Assembly: GCF_014203705.1 (NCBI RefSeq)
Contig: NZ_JACHJR010000001.1
Span: 4,030,001 to 4,094,000, forward strand
Direction: 5' to 3'
Length of the DNA stretch: 64,000 nucleotides
Origin: Kitasatospora gansuensis
GTDB lineage: Bacteria; Actinomycetota; Actinomycetes; Streptomycetales; Streptomycetaceae
The notes beneath the pieces are model-generated. The model was given only the letters and a program-made list of their open reading frames with translations, did no database searches and was not told the origin of the DNA. Positions 23,794 to 33,700 of this stretch are shown piece after piece. A program made the position numbers and the translations under genes. Numbering within the stretch: position 1 is the first letter of the stretch; each line of letters starts with the position of its first letter.

Positions 23794-23799
23794 TAGACT
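23794..23799 (+). promoter_or_regulatory. Leaderless-type -10 box for purF
   Basis: TAGACT lies seven bases before the GTG of purF, and there is no ribosome binding site. This places the transcription start at or next to the start codon. The rest of the 219-bp gap (23588-23806) holds no gene that I can support. Confidence 0.55.
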
Positions 23800-23806
23800 C
23801 GAAGAC

Positions 23807-25387
23807 GTGCCACGTGGAGACGGACGACTCAACCACGATCTTCTTCCCGGCGAGAAAGGCCCCCAGGACGCTTGCGGCGTCTTCGGTGTCTGGGCTCCCG
23901 GCGAGGAGGTCGCAAAGCTCACGTACTTCGGCCTCTATGCCCTGCAGCACCGCGGACAGGAATCCGCGGGCATCGCAGTCAGCAACGGAGCCCAGATTCT
24001 CGTCTTCAAGGACATGGGACTTGTCTCCCAGGTCTTCGACGAGGCCTCCCTGGGTTCGCTGCACGGTCATATCGCCGTCGGACATGCCCGCTACTCGACC
24101 ACCGGGTCCTCGGTCTGGGAGAACGCCCAGCCGACCTTCCGGGCGACCGTTCACGGTTCGCTGGCCCTCGGCCACAACGGAAACCTGGTCAACACCGCCG
24201 AGCTCGCCGAGATGGTGGCCGCACTGCCGGGCGAGGAGCACGTCTCGCGCTCCGGCCGCTCGGCCGCGACCAACGACACCGACCTGGTGACGGCGCTGCT
24301 CGCGGGCCACCCCGATCTCTCGATCGAGGAGACCGCCAAGCTGATCCTGCCCAAGGTCAAGGGCGCGTTCTCGCTGGTCTTCATGGACGAGCACACCCTC
24401 TACGCGGCCCGCGACCCGCAGGGCATCCGCCCGCTGGTCCTCGGCCGCCTGGAGCGCGGCTGGGTGGTGGCCTCCGAGACGGCCGCCCTCGACATCTGCG
24501 GCGCGTCCTTCATCCGCGAGGTCGAGCCCGGCGAGCTGATCGCCATCGACGAGAACGGCATGCGCACCTCGCGCTTCGCCGAGGCCAAGCCCAAGGGCTG
24601 CGTCTTCGAGTACGTCTACCTGGCCCGCCCCGACACCTCCATCGCCGGCCGTAACGTGCACCTCTCCCGCGTGGAGATGGGCCGTCGGCTGGCCAAGGAG
24701 GCCCCCGTCGAGGCCGACCTGGTGATAGCCACTCCGGAGTCCGGCACCCCCGCCGCGATCGGCTACGCCGAGGCCAGCGGCATCCCGTACGGCTCCGGCC
24801 TGGTGAAGAACGCCTACGTGGGCCGCACCTTCATCCAGCCCAGCCAGACGATCCGTCAGCTCGGCATCCGGCTGAAGCTGAACCCGCTGCGCGAGGTCAT
24901 CCAGGGCAAGCGCCTGGTGGTCGTGGACGACTCGATCGTCCGCGGCAACACCCAGCGCGCGCTGGTCCGGATGCTCCGCGAGGCGGGCGCCGCCGAGGTG
25001 CACATCCGGATCTCCTCGCCGCCGGTCAAGTGGCCGTGCTTCTTCGGCATCGACTTCGCCACCCGCGCGGAGCTGATCGCCAACGGCATGACGGTCGAGG
25101 AGATCGGCCGCACCCTCGGCGCGGACTCGCTCGCCTACATCTCGATCGACGCCATGATCGAGGCCACCACGATTCCCAAGGACCGGCTCTGCCGGGCCTG
25201 CTTCGACGGCGTCTACCCGATGGAGCTGCCGGACCCGGCGCTGCTCGGCAAGCTGCTGCTCGAGGCCGAGATCGCCGGTGGCAAGCAGCAGCCCGCGGTC
25301 CGCACCAAGCCGACCGGCACGGACCTGGACGGTGTCCAGTCCCTGCTCGGCGGTCACGGCGCGGCCGACGCGCTGCGGCGTCCGTAG
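23807..25387 (+). CDS. purF: Amidophosphoribosyltransferase
   Basis: A 526-aa enzyme that makes 5-phosphoribosylamine from PRPP and glutamine, the first committed step of purine synthesis. A propeptide of about 22 residues precedes the N-terminal nucleophile Cys in DACGVFGVW, followed by the class II glutaminase domain (LQHRGQESAGIA). The phosphoribosyltransferase domain contains the PRPP loop RLVVVDDSIVRGNT. Cysteines in WPCFFGID and LCRACFDG match the iron-sulfur ligands of the Bacillus-type enzyme. It is followed by purM after 35 bp. Confidence 0.97.
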   Translation: MPRGDGRLNHDLLPGEKGPQDACGVFGVWAPGEEVAKLTYFGLYALQHRGQESAGIAVSNGAQILVFKDMGLVSQVFDEASLGSLHGHIAVGHARYSTTGSSVWENAQPTFRATVHGSLALGHNGNLVNTAELAEMVAALPGEEHVSRSGRSAATNDTDLVTALLAGHPDLSIEETAKLILPKVKGAFSLVFMDEHTLYAARDPQGIRPLVLGRLERGWVVASETAALDICGASFIREVEPGELIAIDENGMRTSRFAEAKPKGCVFEYVYLARPDTSIAGRNVHLSRVEMGRRLAKEAPVEADLVIATPESGTPAAIGYAEASGIPYGSGLVKNAYVGRTFIQPSQTIRQLGIRLKLNPLREVIQGKRLVVVDDSIVRGNTQRALVRMLREAGAAEVHIRISSPPVKWPCFFGIDFATRAELIANGMTVEEIGRTLGADSLAYISIDAMIEATTIPKDRLCRACFDGVYPMELPDPALLGKLLLEAEIAGGKQQPAVRTKPTGTDLDGVQSLLGGHGAADALRRP

Positions 25388-25422
25388 TTTCTCCGTCCCC
25401 CGACCCGAGAGGGCCGTCAGCA

Positions 25423-26511
25423 GTGACCAGCAACCAGAGCAGCGGCGCCACCTATGCCGCCGCAGGTGTCGACATCGAGGCGGGCGACCGCGCCGTCGAG
25501 CTCATGAAGCAGTGGGTGAAGAAGGCCGACCGCCCCGAGGTGGTCGGCGGACTCGGCGGCTTCGCCGGGCTCTTCGACGCCTCCGCCTTCAAGCGGTACG
25601 AGCGCCCGCTGCTGGCCTCCGCCACCGACGGGGTCGGGACGAAGGTCGCCATCGCGCAGGCGATGGACAAGCACGACACGATCGGCCACGACCTGGTCGG
25701 CATGGTCGTCGACGACCTGGTCGTGTGCGGCGCCGAGCCGCTCTTCATGACCGACTACATCTGCGTCGGCAAGGTCGTGCCGGAGCGGGTCGCGGCGATC
25801 GTCAAGGGCATCGCCGAGGGCTGCGTGCTGGCCGGCTGCGCGCTGGTCGGCGGCGAGACCGCCGAGCACCCGGGCCTGCTGGGCCCGGACGAGTACGACG
25901 TCGCGGGCGCCGGCACCGGTGTGGTCGAGGCGGACGCGCTGCTCGGCGCGGAGCGGGTCCGGGCGGGCGACGTGGTGATCGCGATGGCCGCCTCGGGTCT
26001 GCACTCGAACGGCTACTCGCTGGTCCGGCACGTGCTGCTGAACGAGGCGGGCTGGAAGCTGGACCGCAAGGTCGAGGAGTTCGGCCGGACGCTCGGCGAG
26101 GAGCTGCTCGAGCCGACCCGGATCTACTCGCTGGACTGCCTGGCGCTCACCCGGGCCACCGAGATCCACGCCTTCTCGCACGTCACCGGCGGCGGCCTGG
26201 CGGCCAACCTGGCCCGGGTCATCCCGACCGGCCTGCACGCCCGCCTGGACCGTGGCACCTGGTCCCCGCTGCCGGTCTTCCAGACCGTGGCCAGGGTCGG
26301 CAACATGGCCGCCCTGGAGATCGAGAAGACCCTGAACATGGGCGTCGGCATGGTCGCCGTCGTCCCGCCGGAGTCGGTCGACACGGTGCTCGCGATCCTC
26401 GAGGACCGCGACGTGGAGGCCTGGCTGCTGGGCGACATCGTGGACCGCACCGACGAGCACGGTGACGCCGCGACGCTCTACAACGCGTACGACGGCTTCC
26501 AGCTCAGCTGA
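25423..26511 (+). CDS. purM: Phosphoribosylformylglycinamidine cyclo-ligase (AIR synthetase)
   Basis: A 362-aa enzyme closing the imidazole ring of aminoimidazole ribotide with ATP. Family motifs: TYAAAGVDIEAGDRAVELMK, SATDGVGTKVAIAQAM, GMVVDDLVVCGAEPLFMTDY, GGETAEHPG and HVTGGGLAANL. GTG 25423 has GAGAGGG nine bases upstream. It probably forms an operon with purF and ends at a strong terminator. Confidence 0.97.
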   Translation: MTSNQSSGATYAAAGVDIEAGDRAVELMKQWVKKADRPEVVGGLGGFAGLFDASAFKRYERPLLASATDGVGTKVAIAQAMDKHDTIGHDLVGMVVDDLVVCGAEPLFMTDYICVGKVVPERVAAIVKGIAEGCVLAGCALVGGETAEHPGLLGPDEYDVAGAGTGVVEADALLGAERVRAGDVVIAMAASGLHSNGYSLVRHVLLNEAGWKLDRKVEEFGRTLGEELLEPTRIYSLDCLALTRATEIHAFSHVTGGGLAANLARVIPTGLHARLDRGTWSPLPVFQTVARVGNMAALEIEKTLNMGVGMVAVVPPESVDTVLAILEDRDVEAWLLGDIVDRTDEHGDAATLYNAYDGFQLS

Positions 26512-26521
26512 TCCCGCCGTC

Positions 26522-26547
26522 CTGAGGGCCCCTCCGGGGGCCCTCAG
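26522..26547 (+). terminator. Terminator of the purF-purM operon
   Basis: CTGAGGGCCCC / GGGGCCCTCAG with a four-base loop, 10 bp after the purM stop. Confidence 0.85.
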
Positions 26548-26597
26548 TCGTTTCCGGAACCCGCCTGCCACCCACCCGTCGCGCGGGAACGCCGAAA

Positions 26598-26629
26598 ACC
26601 GGCTCGGCACCCTCGGGTACCGAGCCGGT
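26598..26629 (-). terminator. Terminator for the DUF3073 gene
   Basis: ACCGGCTCGG / CCGAGCCGGT enclosing ACCC/GGGT, positioned 3' of the minus-strand DUF3073 gene. Confidence 0.75.
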
Positions 26630-26666
26630 CAGGTCAGGCCCGCGCGGCGGAGCCGCACATCAATGC

Positions 26667-26915
26667 CTACGCGCGACGGGACTGGCTACTGCCGGCGTCC
26701 GCTTCCGCGTCGTCATCCTCGTCGGCGTAGAGGTCCGCATACGCCGCGTAGGGATCGTCCTCTTCCTCTTCTTCGATCGGTTCTGGCTTGATCGAAGCGG
26801 TGGAGGGCGATACACCCAGCTCGCTGGACAGACGGTTGGCGTCAAAGCCGCCGCCGTTGTACTTCAGCTCGCGGGCGACCTTCGTCTGCTTGGCCTTGGC
26901 CCGGCCGCGCCCCAT
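26667..26915 (-). CDS. DUF3073 family protein
   Basis: An 82-aa actinobacterial protein with the family's conserved N-terminus MGRGRAKAKQTKVARELKY, a middle segment that looks helical, and a very acidic C-terminus (EEEEEDD, DEDDD). The basic head and acidic tail suggest binding to nucleic acid or to another protein; the function is unknown. It is conserved beside purM and bldC in streptomycetes. Confidence 0.9.
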   Translation of the reverse strand: MGRGRAKAKQTKVARELKYNGGGFDANRLSSELGVSPSTASIKPEPIEEEEEDDPYAAYADLYADEDDDAEADAGSSQSRRA

Positions 26916-27236
26916 GGGTCGACCCCCTCAACGATGGGGCTCACGGCCCCGAGTCTGACACGTGTTCATGATCAGGAGCGGTCTGCCCGAAGTGGGAGAA
27001 CCGTCCCTTGGAGCATTAACGGTACCTGTTTCCGCCGCCGAACGGTACGTCGCCGGTGTGACGTGGCGCGCACTGCCACCCCCCGAAACCAGGTCCTTCC
27101 AGGTCACGAGGGGATTTTCGGGCTTTCGCAGGCTGTTCAGAGCCTGCCCAGGCCGGTTGTTCCGGGACCGATTATCCCCCGACCGGGGGCTCGGAACCGC
27201 CCGTTCGGGCTACCAATCGAGAATCCGGTTCCACAT
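26916..27236. other. Intergenic region without a supported gene
   Basis: Contains the promoter region of the DUF3073 gene on the left and a 7-bp hairpin GCAGGCT/AGCCTGC (27128-27147). A 119-codon plus-strand frame crosses it, but it runs through the vdh terminator and has no family resemblance. Confidence 0.5.
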
Positions 27237-27272
27237 CGTGATGCGGGGGAGGCACGCCTCCCCCGCATCACG
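27237..27272 (-). terminator. Strong terminator after vdh
   Basis: A perfect 17-bp inverted repeat (CGTGATGCGGGGGAGGC and its complement) separated by two bases, directly 3' of the vdh stop. Confidence 0.85.
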
Positions 27273-27274
27273 GC

Positions 27275-28450
27275 TCAGCCCTGGCGGGCGCCCGGCAGCA
27301 GCACCGAGCGGAGCGCGCTGATCTCGCGCATCCGCTTCTCGGCCAGCCGGTCGGCGGCCACCGCCGGGGGCACGCCGTCGGCGGTGGCCCGGGTGAAGAT
27401 CTCCAGCGTGGTGTCGAAGATCTTGGTGGCCTTGGTCTTGGCCCGGTCGAAGTTGTAGCCGCCCTTGTGCTGCGACTCGAACTCGTCGGCCACCTGGATC
27501 ACGCCGCCGGAGTTCACCAGGTAGTCCGGCGCGTACAGGATGCCGCGGCCGGCCAGGTCCTTCTCGACGCCCGGGTGGGCCAGCTGGTTGTTGGCCGCGC
27601 CGCAGACCACCGCGGTGCCGGCCGCGCCGAGCGCGCCGACCGTGTGGTCGTCCAGCGCGCCACCGAGCGCGCAGGGGGCGTAGACGTCCAGCCGGGCCTG
27701 CAGCAGCGCGGCGGTGTCCGCGACCACCTCGACGTCCGGGTAGGCGGCCCTGACCCGGTTCACGGCGGCCTCGGAGACGTCCGTGATCACCACGGTGGCA
27801 CCGTCCGCGACCAGGTGGCCGACCAGGTAGTGGCCGACCTTGCCGACGCCCGCGACGCCGACCCGGCGGCCGCGCAGGGTGGGCTGGCCCCAGCTGGCCT
27901 GGGCGGAGGCGCGCATGCCCTGGAAGACGCCGAAGGCGGTCAGCACCGAGGAGTCGCCGGCGCCGCCCTGCTCGGGTGAGCGGCCGGTCACGTAGTCGCA
28001 CTCACGGGCCACCACGTCCATGTCCTGCACGTAGGTGCCGACGTCGCAGGCGGTGACGTAGCGACCGCGCAGCGACTGCACGAAGCGGCCGTAGGCGCGC
28101 AGCATCGCCTCGTTCTTCGCGGTGTTCGGGTCACCGATGATGACGGCCTTGCCGCCGCCGAGGTCGAGCCCGGCCAGCGCGTTCTTGTAGCTCATCCCGC
28201 GCGAGAGGTTGAGCGCGTCCTCGAGCGCCGCCTCCTCGGAGACGTAGGGGAAGAACCGGGTACCGCCGAGGGCCGGGCCGAGGGCGGTGGAGTGGATGGC
28301 GATGATGGCCTTCAGGCCGGAGGCGCGGTCGTGGCAGAGCACGACCTGCTCGTGGCCGTCGTTCGGCGCGCCGTCCTGCTCGGTACGGAAGATCCTGCTC
28401 AGCACGCCGGGTGCGGGGTGCGAAGCGGACAGAGTCTGTACGTCGGTCAC
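27275..28450 (-). CDS. vdh: Valine/leucine dehydrogenase (NAD-dependent)
   Basis: A 391-aa Glu/Leu/Phe/Val dehydrogenase. PALGGTRFFPY and GMSYKNALAGLDLGGGKAVI (with the catalytic Lys) form the substrate site, and VGVAGVGKVGHYLVGHLVADG is the NAD-binding Rossmann motif. It deaminates branched-chain amino acids and so feeds acyl-CoA starter units. The position between the DUF3073 gene and bldC is the known streptomycete vdh locus. The start is GTG 28450. Confidence 0.93.
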   Translation of the reverse strand: MTDVQTLSASHPAPGVLSRIFRTEQDGAPNDGHEQVVLCHDRASGLKAIIAIHSTALGPALGGTRFFPYVSEEAALEDALNLSRGMSYKNALAGLDLGGGKAVIIGDPNTAKNEAMLRAYGRFVQSLRGRYVTACDVGTYVQDMDVVARECDYVTGRSPEQGGAGDSSVLTAFGVFQGMRASAQASWGQPTLRGRRVGVAGVGKVGHYLVGHLVADGATVVITDVSEAAVNRVRAAYPDVEVVADTAALLQARLDVYAPCALGGALDDHTVGALGAAGTAVVCGAANNQLAHPGVEKDLAGRGILYAPDYLVNSGGVIQVADEFESQHKGGYNFDRAKTKATKIFDTTLEIFTRATADGVPPAVAADRLAEKRMREISALRSVLLPGARQG

Positions 28451-28602
28451 TGTGGTGACTCCAGTATCTGTGGCCCACTGCTGTGGTGTGGGCGCCTGTA
28501 ACGAAGCCTAGTCGCGGGGCTGTGGCCCGTTCTGCCCCTTGGCACAACGATTCAGATCCTTCCGGGGTACCCGGTCGGCTCCCCCGTGCGACGATGCCGG
28601 GT

Positions 28603-29478
28603 GTGACCGCTGTGCGTACCTCGGTGCTCCCGCCCTACGCGGCCCATCTGCGTGTGTACGAGCCGCTGGCCGCCTATCCAGGGCCCGAACGGGCCCGCTG
28701 GCAGGCCTACGCGGCCCGGTACGGCCCGGACGCCGTGGAGGCGGCCCAGGCGGTGGCTCCGGCGGTGCTGGCCGAGCAGCGGGGCGCGCTGGCCGAGCTG
28801 CTGGCCCGGACGCCGCGGGCGCTGCCCGAGCGGGAGAGCGAGCGGGCCTTCGTCCGGGTGCTGGACGGGGTGACCTACGTCTGTCCGTGGGCGACCAGGC
28901 TGCGCAGCTGGCAGGCGATGGAGGAGCTGGCCGAGTCGCTGCCGGTGGCGCTGCTGGACACCGTGCTGCCACCGGTGGTCCGGGCGGCCGCGCAGGCCGA
29001 CCGGGAGCGCTGGCGGGCGGCCCACCCGGACGCCCGGCCGTGGATCCTGACCAACCGCTGGGAGGTGCCGGTGCGCTGGTTCCTGCCGTTCGGCACCGAG
29101 GACCGCTGCTTCCTGCCGGCCGGACCGCCGGACCGGCCGGCCGCGCTGTTCTACCTGACGCCGATGTCGCAGGCCCGGCGTCGGGTGGCCCGGGCGTACC
29201 GGGCGCTGCGCGAGCGGGTGCCGAGCGGGGCGCTGGCCAGCGGGGTGGAGGGGCTGGGGCGGTGGCTGGAGGAGTTCCACCCGCGCTCGCTGGTGGAGCT
29301 GGACTACGGCGGTCTGGTGCACCTGCTGGGCGCCGGGCTGGCAGAGGAGGACTCGGTCGGTGAGATCGAGGCGGGGGTGGCGGCGCTGCGGGCCGGCGAC
29401 GGCCCGGAGGCGGCCCGGATGTACGAGACCGTGACCGAGCGCTGGCGGCGGGTGCACGCGCTTCGCTACGCGAGCTGA
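28603..29478 (+). CDS. Conserved streptomycete protein of unknown function, upstream of bldC
   Basis: A 291-aa soluble protein (MTAVRTSVLPPYAAHLRVYEPL..), rich in Ala and Arg, with no signal or membrane segment. The conserved-looking core WILTNRWEVPVRWFLPFGTEDRCFL suggests a compact domain of unknown role. GTG 28603 is preferred because a GACGAT box lies seven bases upstream, a leaderless arrangement used by several genes here; ATG 28594 is the alternative. Its stop codon lies within a terminator-like hairpin. Confidence 0.75.
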   Translation: MTAVRTSVLPPYAAHLRVYEPLAAYPGPERARWQAYAARYGPDAVEAAQAVAPAVLAEQRGALAELLARTPRALPERESERAFVRVLDGVTYVCPWATRLRSWQAMEELAESLPVALLDTVLPPVVRAAAQADRERWRAAHPDARPWILTNRWEVPVRWFLPFGTEDRCFLPAGPPDRPAALFYLTPMSQARRRVARAYRALRERVPSGALASGVEGLGRWLEEFHPRSLVELDYGGLVHLLGAGLAEEDSVGEIEAGVAALRAGDGPEAARMYETVTERWRRVHALRYAS

Positions 29479-29526
29479 CACCTGGTGCGCTGACGAGGCG
29501 TCAGTCCCGGTCGGGGCAGGTGTCAG
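29475..29526 (+). terminator. Terminator-like structure after the gene upstream of bldC
   Basis: CTGACACCTG (29475-29484) pairs with CAGGTGTCAG (29517-29526), with an inner CTGACG/CGTCAG hairpin. The stop codon is part of the left arm. Confidence 0.65.
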
Positions 29527-30005
29527 TGCCGCAGGCGATGATGGTTGGGACCTTTGGTTCTGAGGTCCGGGACGAAGGTCCCGGTTCGGGTCAATACCCC
29601 TCGAACGTGACACTACTCACCGTTGACGCTTACTTACGCCTATGTGTAAAAATGGGACAACCAGCCCAAGTTCACTCAGATGTGTCCACTTCTGGGTGGA
29701 TCTGGGAGTAGTGCCTGTTTTGCGGGGAAACGAAGGGTCTGGTCCTCTCATAACCGCTTGTCACCGATTGGTGACTGTCCGCTATGGGACGGTCCATGGC
29801 CATCCGTCGCTCTTGAACCCGTGAGGGGTCAATTTTGGCGGTTTGGCCGATGGGGCTGGACGAATGGTGTAGTTGTAGACACCAGGACAAGCCGTTCGTC
29901 CTATTACCGACTCGGCCCGTCTATGCCATTTCGGGCATCGCGGGCCAAGGTGCAGAATTTGAAGGATAGAACCGCCCTGGTTCGGTTCTCCCGAGGAGGC
30001 CGCTC
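29527..30005 (+). promoter_or_regulatory. Long bldC upstream region
   Basis: 479 bp with no convincing gene and clearly lower G+C than the surroundings. TTGACG at about 29622 with AT-rich sequence downstream is one promoter candidate. An AGAACC/GGTTCT hairpin lies at about 29968-29990, just before GAGGAGG and the bldC ATG. The length and the hairpin suggest a long 5' leader or several promoters. Confidence 0.5.
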
Positions 30006-30212
30006 ATGACCGCTCGTACCCCTGACGCCGAGCCTCTGCTGACGCCGGCAGAGGTCGCCACCATGTTCCGCGTTGACCCCAAGACGGTCACCCGCTGGGC
30101 CAAGGCGGGCAAGCTCACGTCGATCCGCACTCTCGGCGGCCACCGCCGGTATCGCGAGGCGGAGGTGCGCGCACTGCTGGCCGGTATTCCGGCGCAGCGC
30201 ACCGAAGCCTGA
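30006..30212 (+). CDS. bldC: Developmental regulator BldC (MerR-like HTH)
   Basis: A 68-aa DNA-binding protein, essentially the canonical BldC: LLTPAEVATMFRVDPKTVTRWAKAGKL is the winged helix-turn-helix and TLGGHRRYREAEV the wing. BldC binds direct repeats cooperatively and controls the onset of development and antibiotic genes. GAGGAGG lies nine bases upstream. It is a single-gene unit closed by two terminators. Confidence 0.97.
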   Translation: MTARTPDAEPLLTPAEVATMFRVDPKTVTRWAKAGKLTSIRTLGGHRRYREAEVRALLAGIPAQRTEA

Positions 30213-30213
30213 G

Positions 30214-30294
30214 AAGGCCCCTCCGGGGCCTTTTCACCAGCTCACTGCAAGGGGCCGCATCCCTGACTCCGCCGGGTCGGGGAAGCGGCCCCTT
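30214..30294 (+). terminator. Tandem terminators after bldC
   Basis: AAGGCCCC/GGGGCCTT with a short loop and following T residues (30214-30234), then AAGGGGCCGC/GCGGCCCCTT (30249-30294) with a longer loop. Confidence 0.8.
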
Positions 30295-30515
30295 TCGGCT
30301 TGCCCGGAATCCCCTGTTCCTATTGGGGCTGGTGTGAGGTGGGGGGAAAGGCGGGGAATGCATGTGCAATTTTATATATTAAATCAGTGACCCCCGAGCA
30401 GGGGTCCGACCTGTCCGGTCTCAAGAAAAGATAAGTGACGACCATCACAGCGGCGTTATCTTGTGGTCTAGACCTAGGGTGACGTAGAAGCTGACACCCG
30501 GTCAGCGGCAACACG
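30295..30515. other. AT-rich intergenic stretch, possible small RNA
   Basis: No gene is seen. 30365-30385 is a run of A and T unlike anything else nearby (CAATTTTATATATTAAATC). It is followed by a hairpin GACCCC/GGGGTC at 30389-30406. It lies between the bldC terminators and the tRNA-Asp terminator, so a small RNA or a promoter region is possible. Confidence 0.35.
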
Positions 30516-30549
30516 AAGAGGCCCGGAGCCTGATGGCTCCGGGCCTCTT
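30516..30549 (-). terminator. Terminator of tRNA-Asp
   Basis: A 15-bp stem AAGAGGCCCGGAGCC / GGCTCCGGGCCTCTT with a four-base loop. Confidence 0.85.
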
Positions 30550-30557
30550 GCGAACTG

Positions 30558-30631
30558 CGATCCTGACGGGACTTGAACCCGCGACCTCCACCTTGACAGG
30601 GTGGCGAGCTAACCAACTGCTCCACAGGACC
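30558..30631 (-). tRNA. tRNA-Asp (GTC)
   Basis: A 74-nt cloverleaf: acceptor GGTCCTG/CAGGATC, anticodon loop CTGTCAA (anticodon GTC), T-arm GGGTTCAAGTCCC, discriminator G. CCA is not encoded. The same gene occurs again at 38247-38320. Confidence 0.95.
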
Positions 30632-30723
30632 AGAGTGTTACTGCGATCTGTCTTGTTCGTCTGCTTCTCGCTCGCGAACAAGACAGATCGTACTGCATCC
30701 TGGGCCTCCAGGTCGAACCGGTC

Positions 30724-33700
30724 CTACAGCCCCGCCGCGGCCGCCTCCATCGCCTTCAGGATGCGCTTCTCCGAGACGGGCGTCGGCGTGCCGAGGCCCT
30801 GCGCGAAGAAGCTCACCCGGAGCTCCTCGAGCATCCAGCGGACCGCCCGCAGTTCGGCCGACGGCTCCCGGCCGGCCGGGACCTTCGCCAGCAGCTCGCC
30901 GTAGGCGTCCTGGACCTGCTGGACCTTGTGCAGGTGCAGCAGGTCGCGCTGCGGGTGGTTGGGCAGTGCCTCCAGCCGGCGGTCGACCGCGAGCAGGTAG
31001 CGCTTCAGGTCGGGCAGCCGCTGCCAGCCGGTGGCGGTCACGAAGCCGGGGTGCACCAGCGAGGCCAGGTGCAGTCGGACGTCGTTCACCGCGGTCAGCA
31101 GCACCGGGCTGGAGACGCTCTTCAGCCGGTTGGACGCCTTGTGGAAGGCGATCAGCGCGGTGGCGGTCTTCAGCGTGGTGTCGGCGGACAGCTCGTACAG
31201 GTCGGCCCTGACCTTGTCGTACAGCTTGGTGAAGGACGGCTCGTCCCAGGCGGGCCCGCCGTGCAGCGCCATCAGCCGGTCGGTGGCGGCCGCCACGATG
31301 TCCTCGAACAGCGCCGGGATCGACCCGTGCGGGCTGTACGAGAGCGCCAGCTTGGCCTGGTTGCCGAGCCGCTGCTGGATGGACTTGGCGGGGGAGTTGA
31401 TGCTCAGCATCAGCAGCCGCCGGGTGCCCGCCCACATCGCCTGCTGCTGGGCCTCGGGGGTGTCGAAGAGCCGGATCGCCACCGAGTCGCCCTCGTCCAC
31501 CAGGGCCGGGTACGCGCGCAGCGAGTGGCCGCGCGAGCGCTGCTCGAAGGTGCGCTGGAGCACCGGCAGGTCGGCCGGCCAGCCGGTCAGGCCGGTCTGT
31601 TCGATGCCCTGGCCGGAGGCGGCCGAGGAGAGGGTCTCCTTGAGCTTGGGCTTGAGCTTGAGCCGCAGGTCCTCGAGGTCCTTGGACTCGGCCAGCTTCT
31701 TCTTGCCGTCCACCACCCGGAAGGTGATCCGCAGGTGGTCCGGGACCCGCTCGTCGTCCCAGGCCTCCGGCGGGATGGTGATCGCCGTCATCCGCTTCAG
31801 GACGTGCTCCAGGGTGGGCAGCAGCGGCTCCTGACGGTCCTTCACCTGCCGCAGCGCGGCGGTGGCGAAGTCCGGGGCGGGCACGAAGTTGCGCCGGATC
31901 GCCTTGGGCAGCGCGCGGATGTACGCGGTGACCAGCTCGGTGCGCAGCCCGGGGATCTGCCAGTCGAAGCCCTCGGCGGTGACCTGGTTGAGCACCGGGA
32001 GCGGGATGTGCACGGTGACGCCGTCCGCGTCGCTGCCGGGCTCGAACTGGTAGGTCAGCTTGAAGCGGAGCTTGCCCTGCTGCCAGTAGTCCGGGTAGTC
32101 CGCCTCGGTGACGCCGTCCGCCGAGTCGTTGATCAGCATCGACTTCTCGAAGTTCAGCAGGTCCGGCTGGTCGTGCCGGGCCTTCTTCCACCAGGCGTCG
32201 AAGTGCCGGGTGGAGACGATGTCCTCGGGCAGCCGGGTGTCGTAGAAGTCGAACAGGGTCTGGTCGTCCACCAGGATGTCCCGGCGGCGCGCCCGGTTCT
32301 CCAATTCCGCGACCTCGCTGAGGAGTTGGCGGTTCTCGCCCCAGAAGCGGTGATGGGTCTCCCAGTCGCCCTCGACCAGTGCGTTGCGGATGAACAGCTC
32401 CCGGCAGAGCTCCTGGTCGATCTTCCCGTAGTTGATCTTCCGCTGGGCGACGATCGGCATCCCGTACAGGGTGACCTTCTCGTACGCCAGCACCGCGCCG
32501 GCCTTCTTCTCCCAGTGCGGCTCGCTGTAGCTCTTCTTGATCAGGTGCCCGGCCAGCGGCTCGACCCACTCGGGCTCGATCTTGGCGTTGATCCGGGCCC
32601 ACAGCCGGGAGGTCTCCACCAGCTCGGCCGACATCACCCAGCGCGGCGGCTTCTTGAACAGGCCCGAGCCGGGGAAGACCGCGAAGCGCGCGCCCCGCGC
32701 GCCGGCGTACTCGCGCTTCTCCACGTCGAACAGGCCGAGGTGGGAGAGCAGGCCGGACAGCAGCGCCTGGTGGATCCGGTCGGCGTCCGGCTCGACGTCG
32801 TCATGCGGCTCTTCGATGGTGACGCCGAGCTGCTTGGCCACGGTGCGCAGCTGGGTGTAGATGTCCTGCCACTCCCGTATCCGCAGGTAGTTCAGGAACT
32901 CGGACTTGCACATCCGGCGGAAGGCCGAGGAGGAGAGCTCCCGCTGCTGCTCCTTGACGTACCGCCACATCGCCAGGAAGGCCAGGAAGTCGGAGGTCTC
33001 CGAGTTGAACCTGCGGTGCCGCTCGTCGGCCGCCTGGCGCTTCTCGGCGGGCCGCTCGCGCGGGTCCTGGATGGAGAGCGCGGCGGCGATCACCATCACG
33101 TCCCGGACGCAGCCGAGCCGGTCGGCCTCGATCACCATCCGGGCCATCCGGGGGTCGACCGGCAGCTGGGCCAGCTTGCGGCCGAGCGGGGTGAGCCGCT
33201 TGCGGTGGTCCTTCTCGGCCGGGTCGAGCGCGCCCAGCTCGTGCAGCAGGTTGACGCCGTCCTTGATGTTGCGCGAGTCCGGCGGGTCGAGGAACGGGAA
33301 GGCGGCGATGTCGCCGAGCCCGGCGGCGGTCATCTGCAGGATCACCGAGGCGAGGTTGGTGCGCAGGATCTCCGCGTCGGTGAACTCGGGCCGGGAGAGG
33401 AAGTCCTCCTCCGAGTACAGCCGGATGCAGATGCCGTCCGAGGTACGGCCGCAGCGGCCCTTGCGCTGGTTGGCGCTGGCCTGGCTGACCGCCTCGATCG
33501 GCAGCCGCTGGACCTTGGTGCGGTGGCTGTAGCGGGAGATCCGGGCGGTGCCGGGGTCGATCACGTACTTGATGCCGGGGACGGTCAGCGAGGTCTCGGC
33601 CACGTTGGTGGCCAGCACGATCCGGCGGCTGTTGGAGTGTTGGAAGACCCGGTGCTGCTCGGCCGAGGAGAGCCGGGCGTACAGCGGCAGCACCTCGGTG

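Noticed and set aside
21290..23800. Purine riboswitch upstream of purA or purF
   Set aside because: No purine aptamer-like fold was recognised; purF looks leaderless and the purA gap only has a small hairpin.
26962..27321. 119-codon plus-strand frame between the DUF3073 gene and vdh
   Set aside because: It crosses the vdh terminator and the vdh coding end, has no ribosome binding site and has unspecific composition.
30365..30631. Integration (att) site at tRNA-Asp
   Set aside because: No integrase gene and no direct repeat of the tRNA 3' end nearby; the second tRNA-Asp copy at 38247 is a complete gene within a tRNA group.
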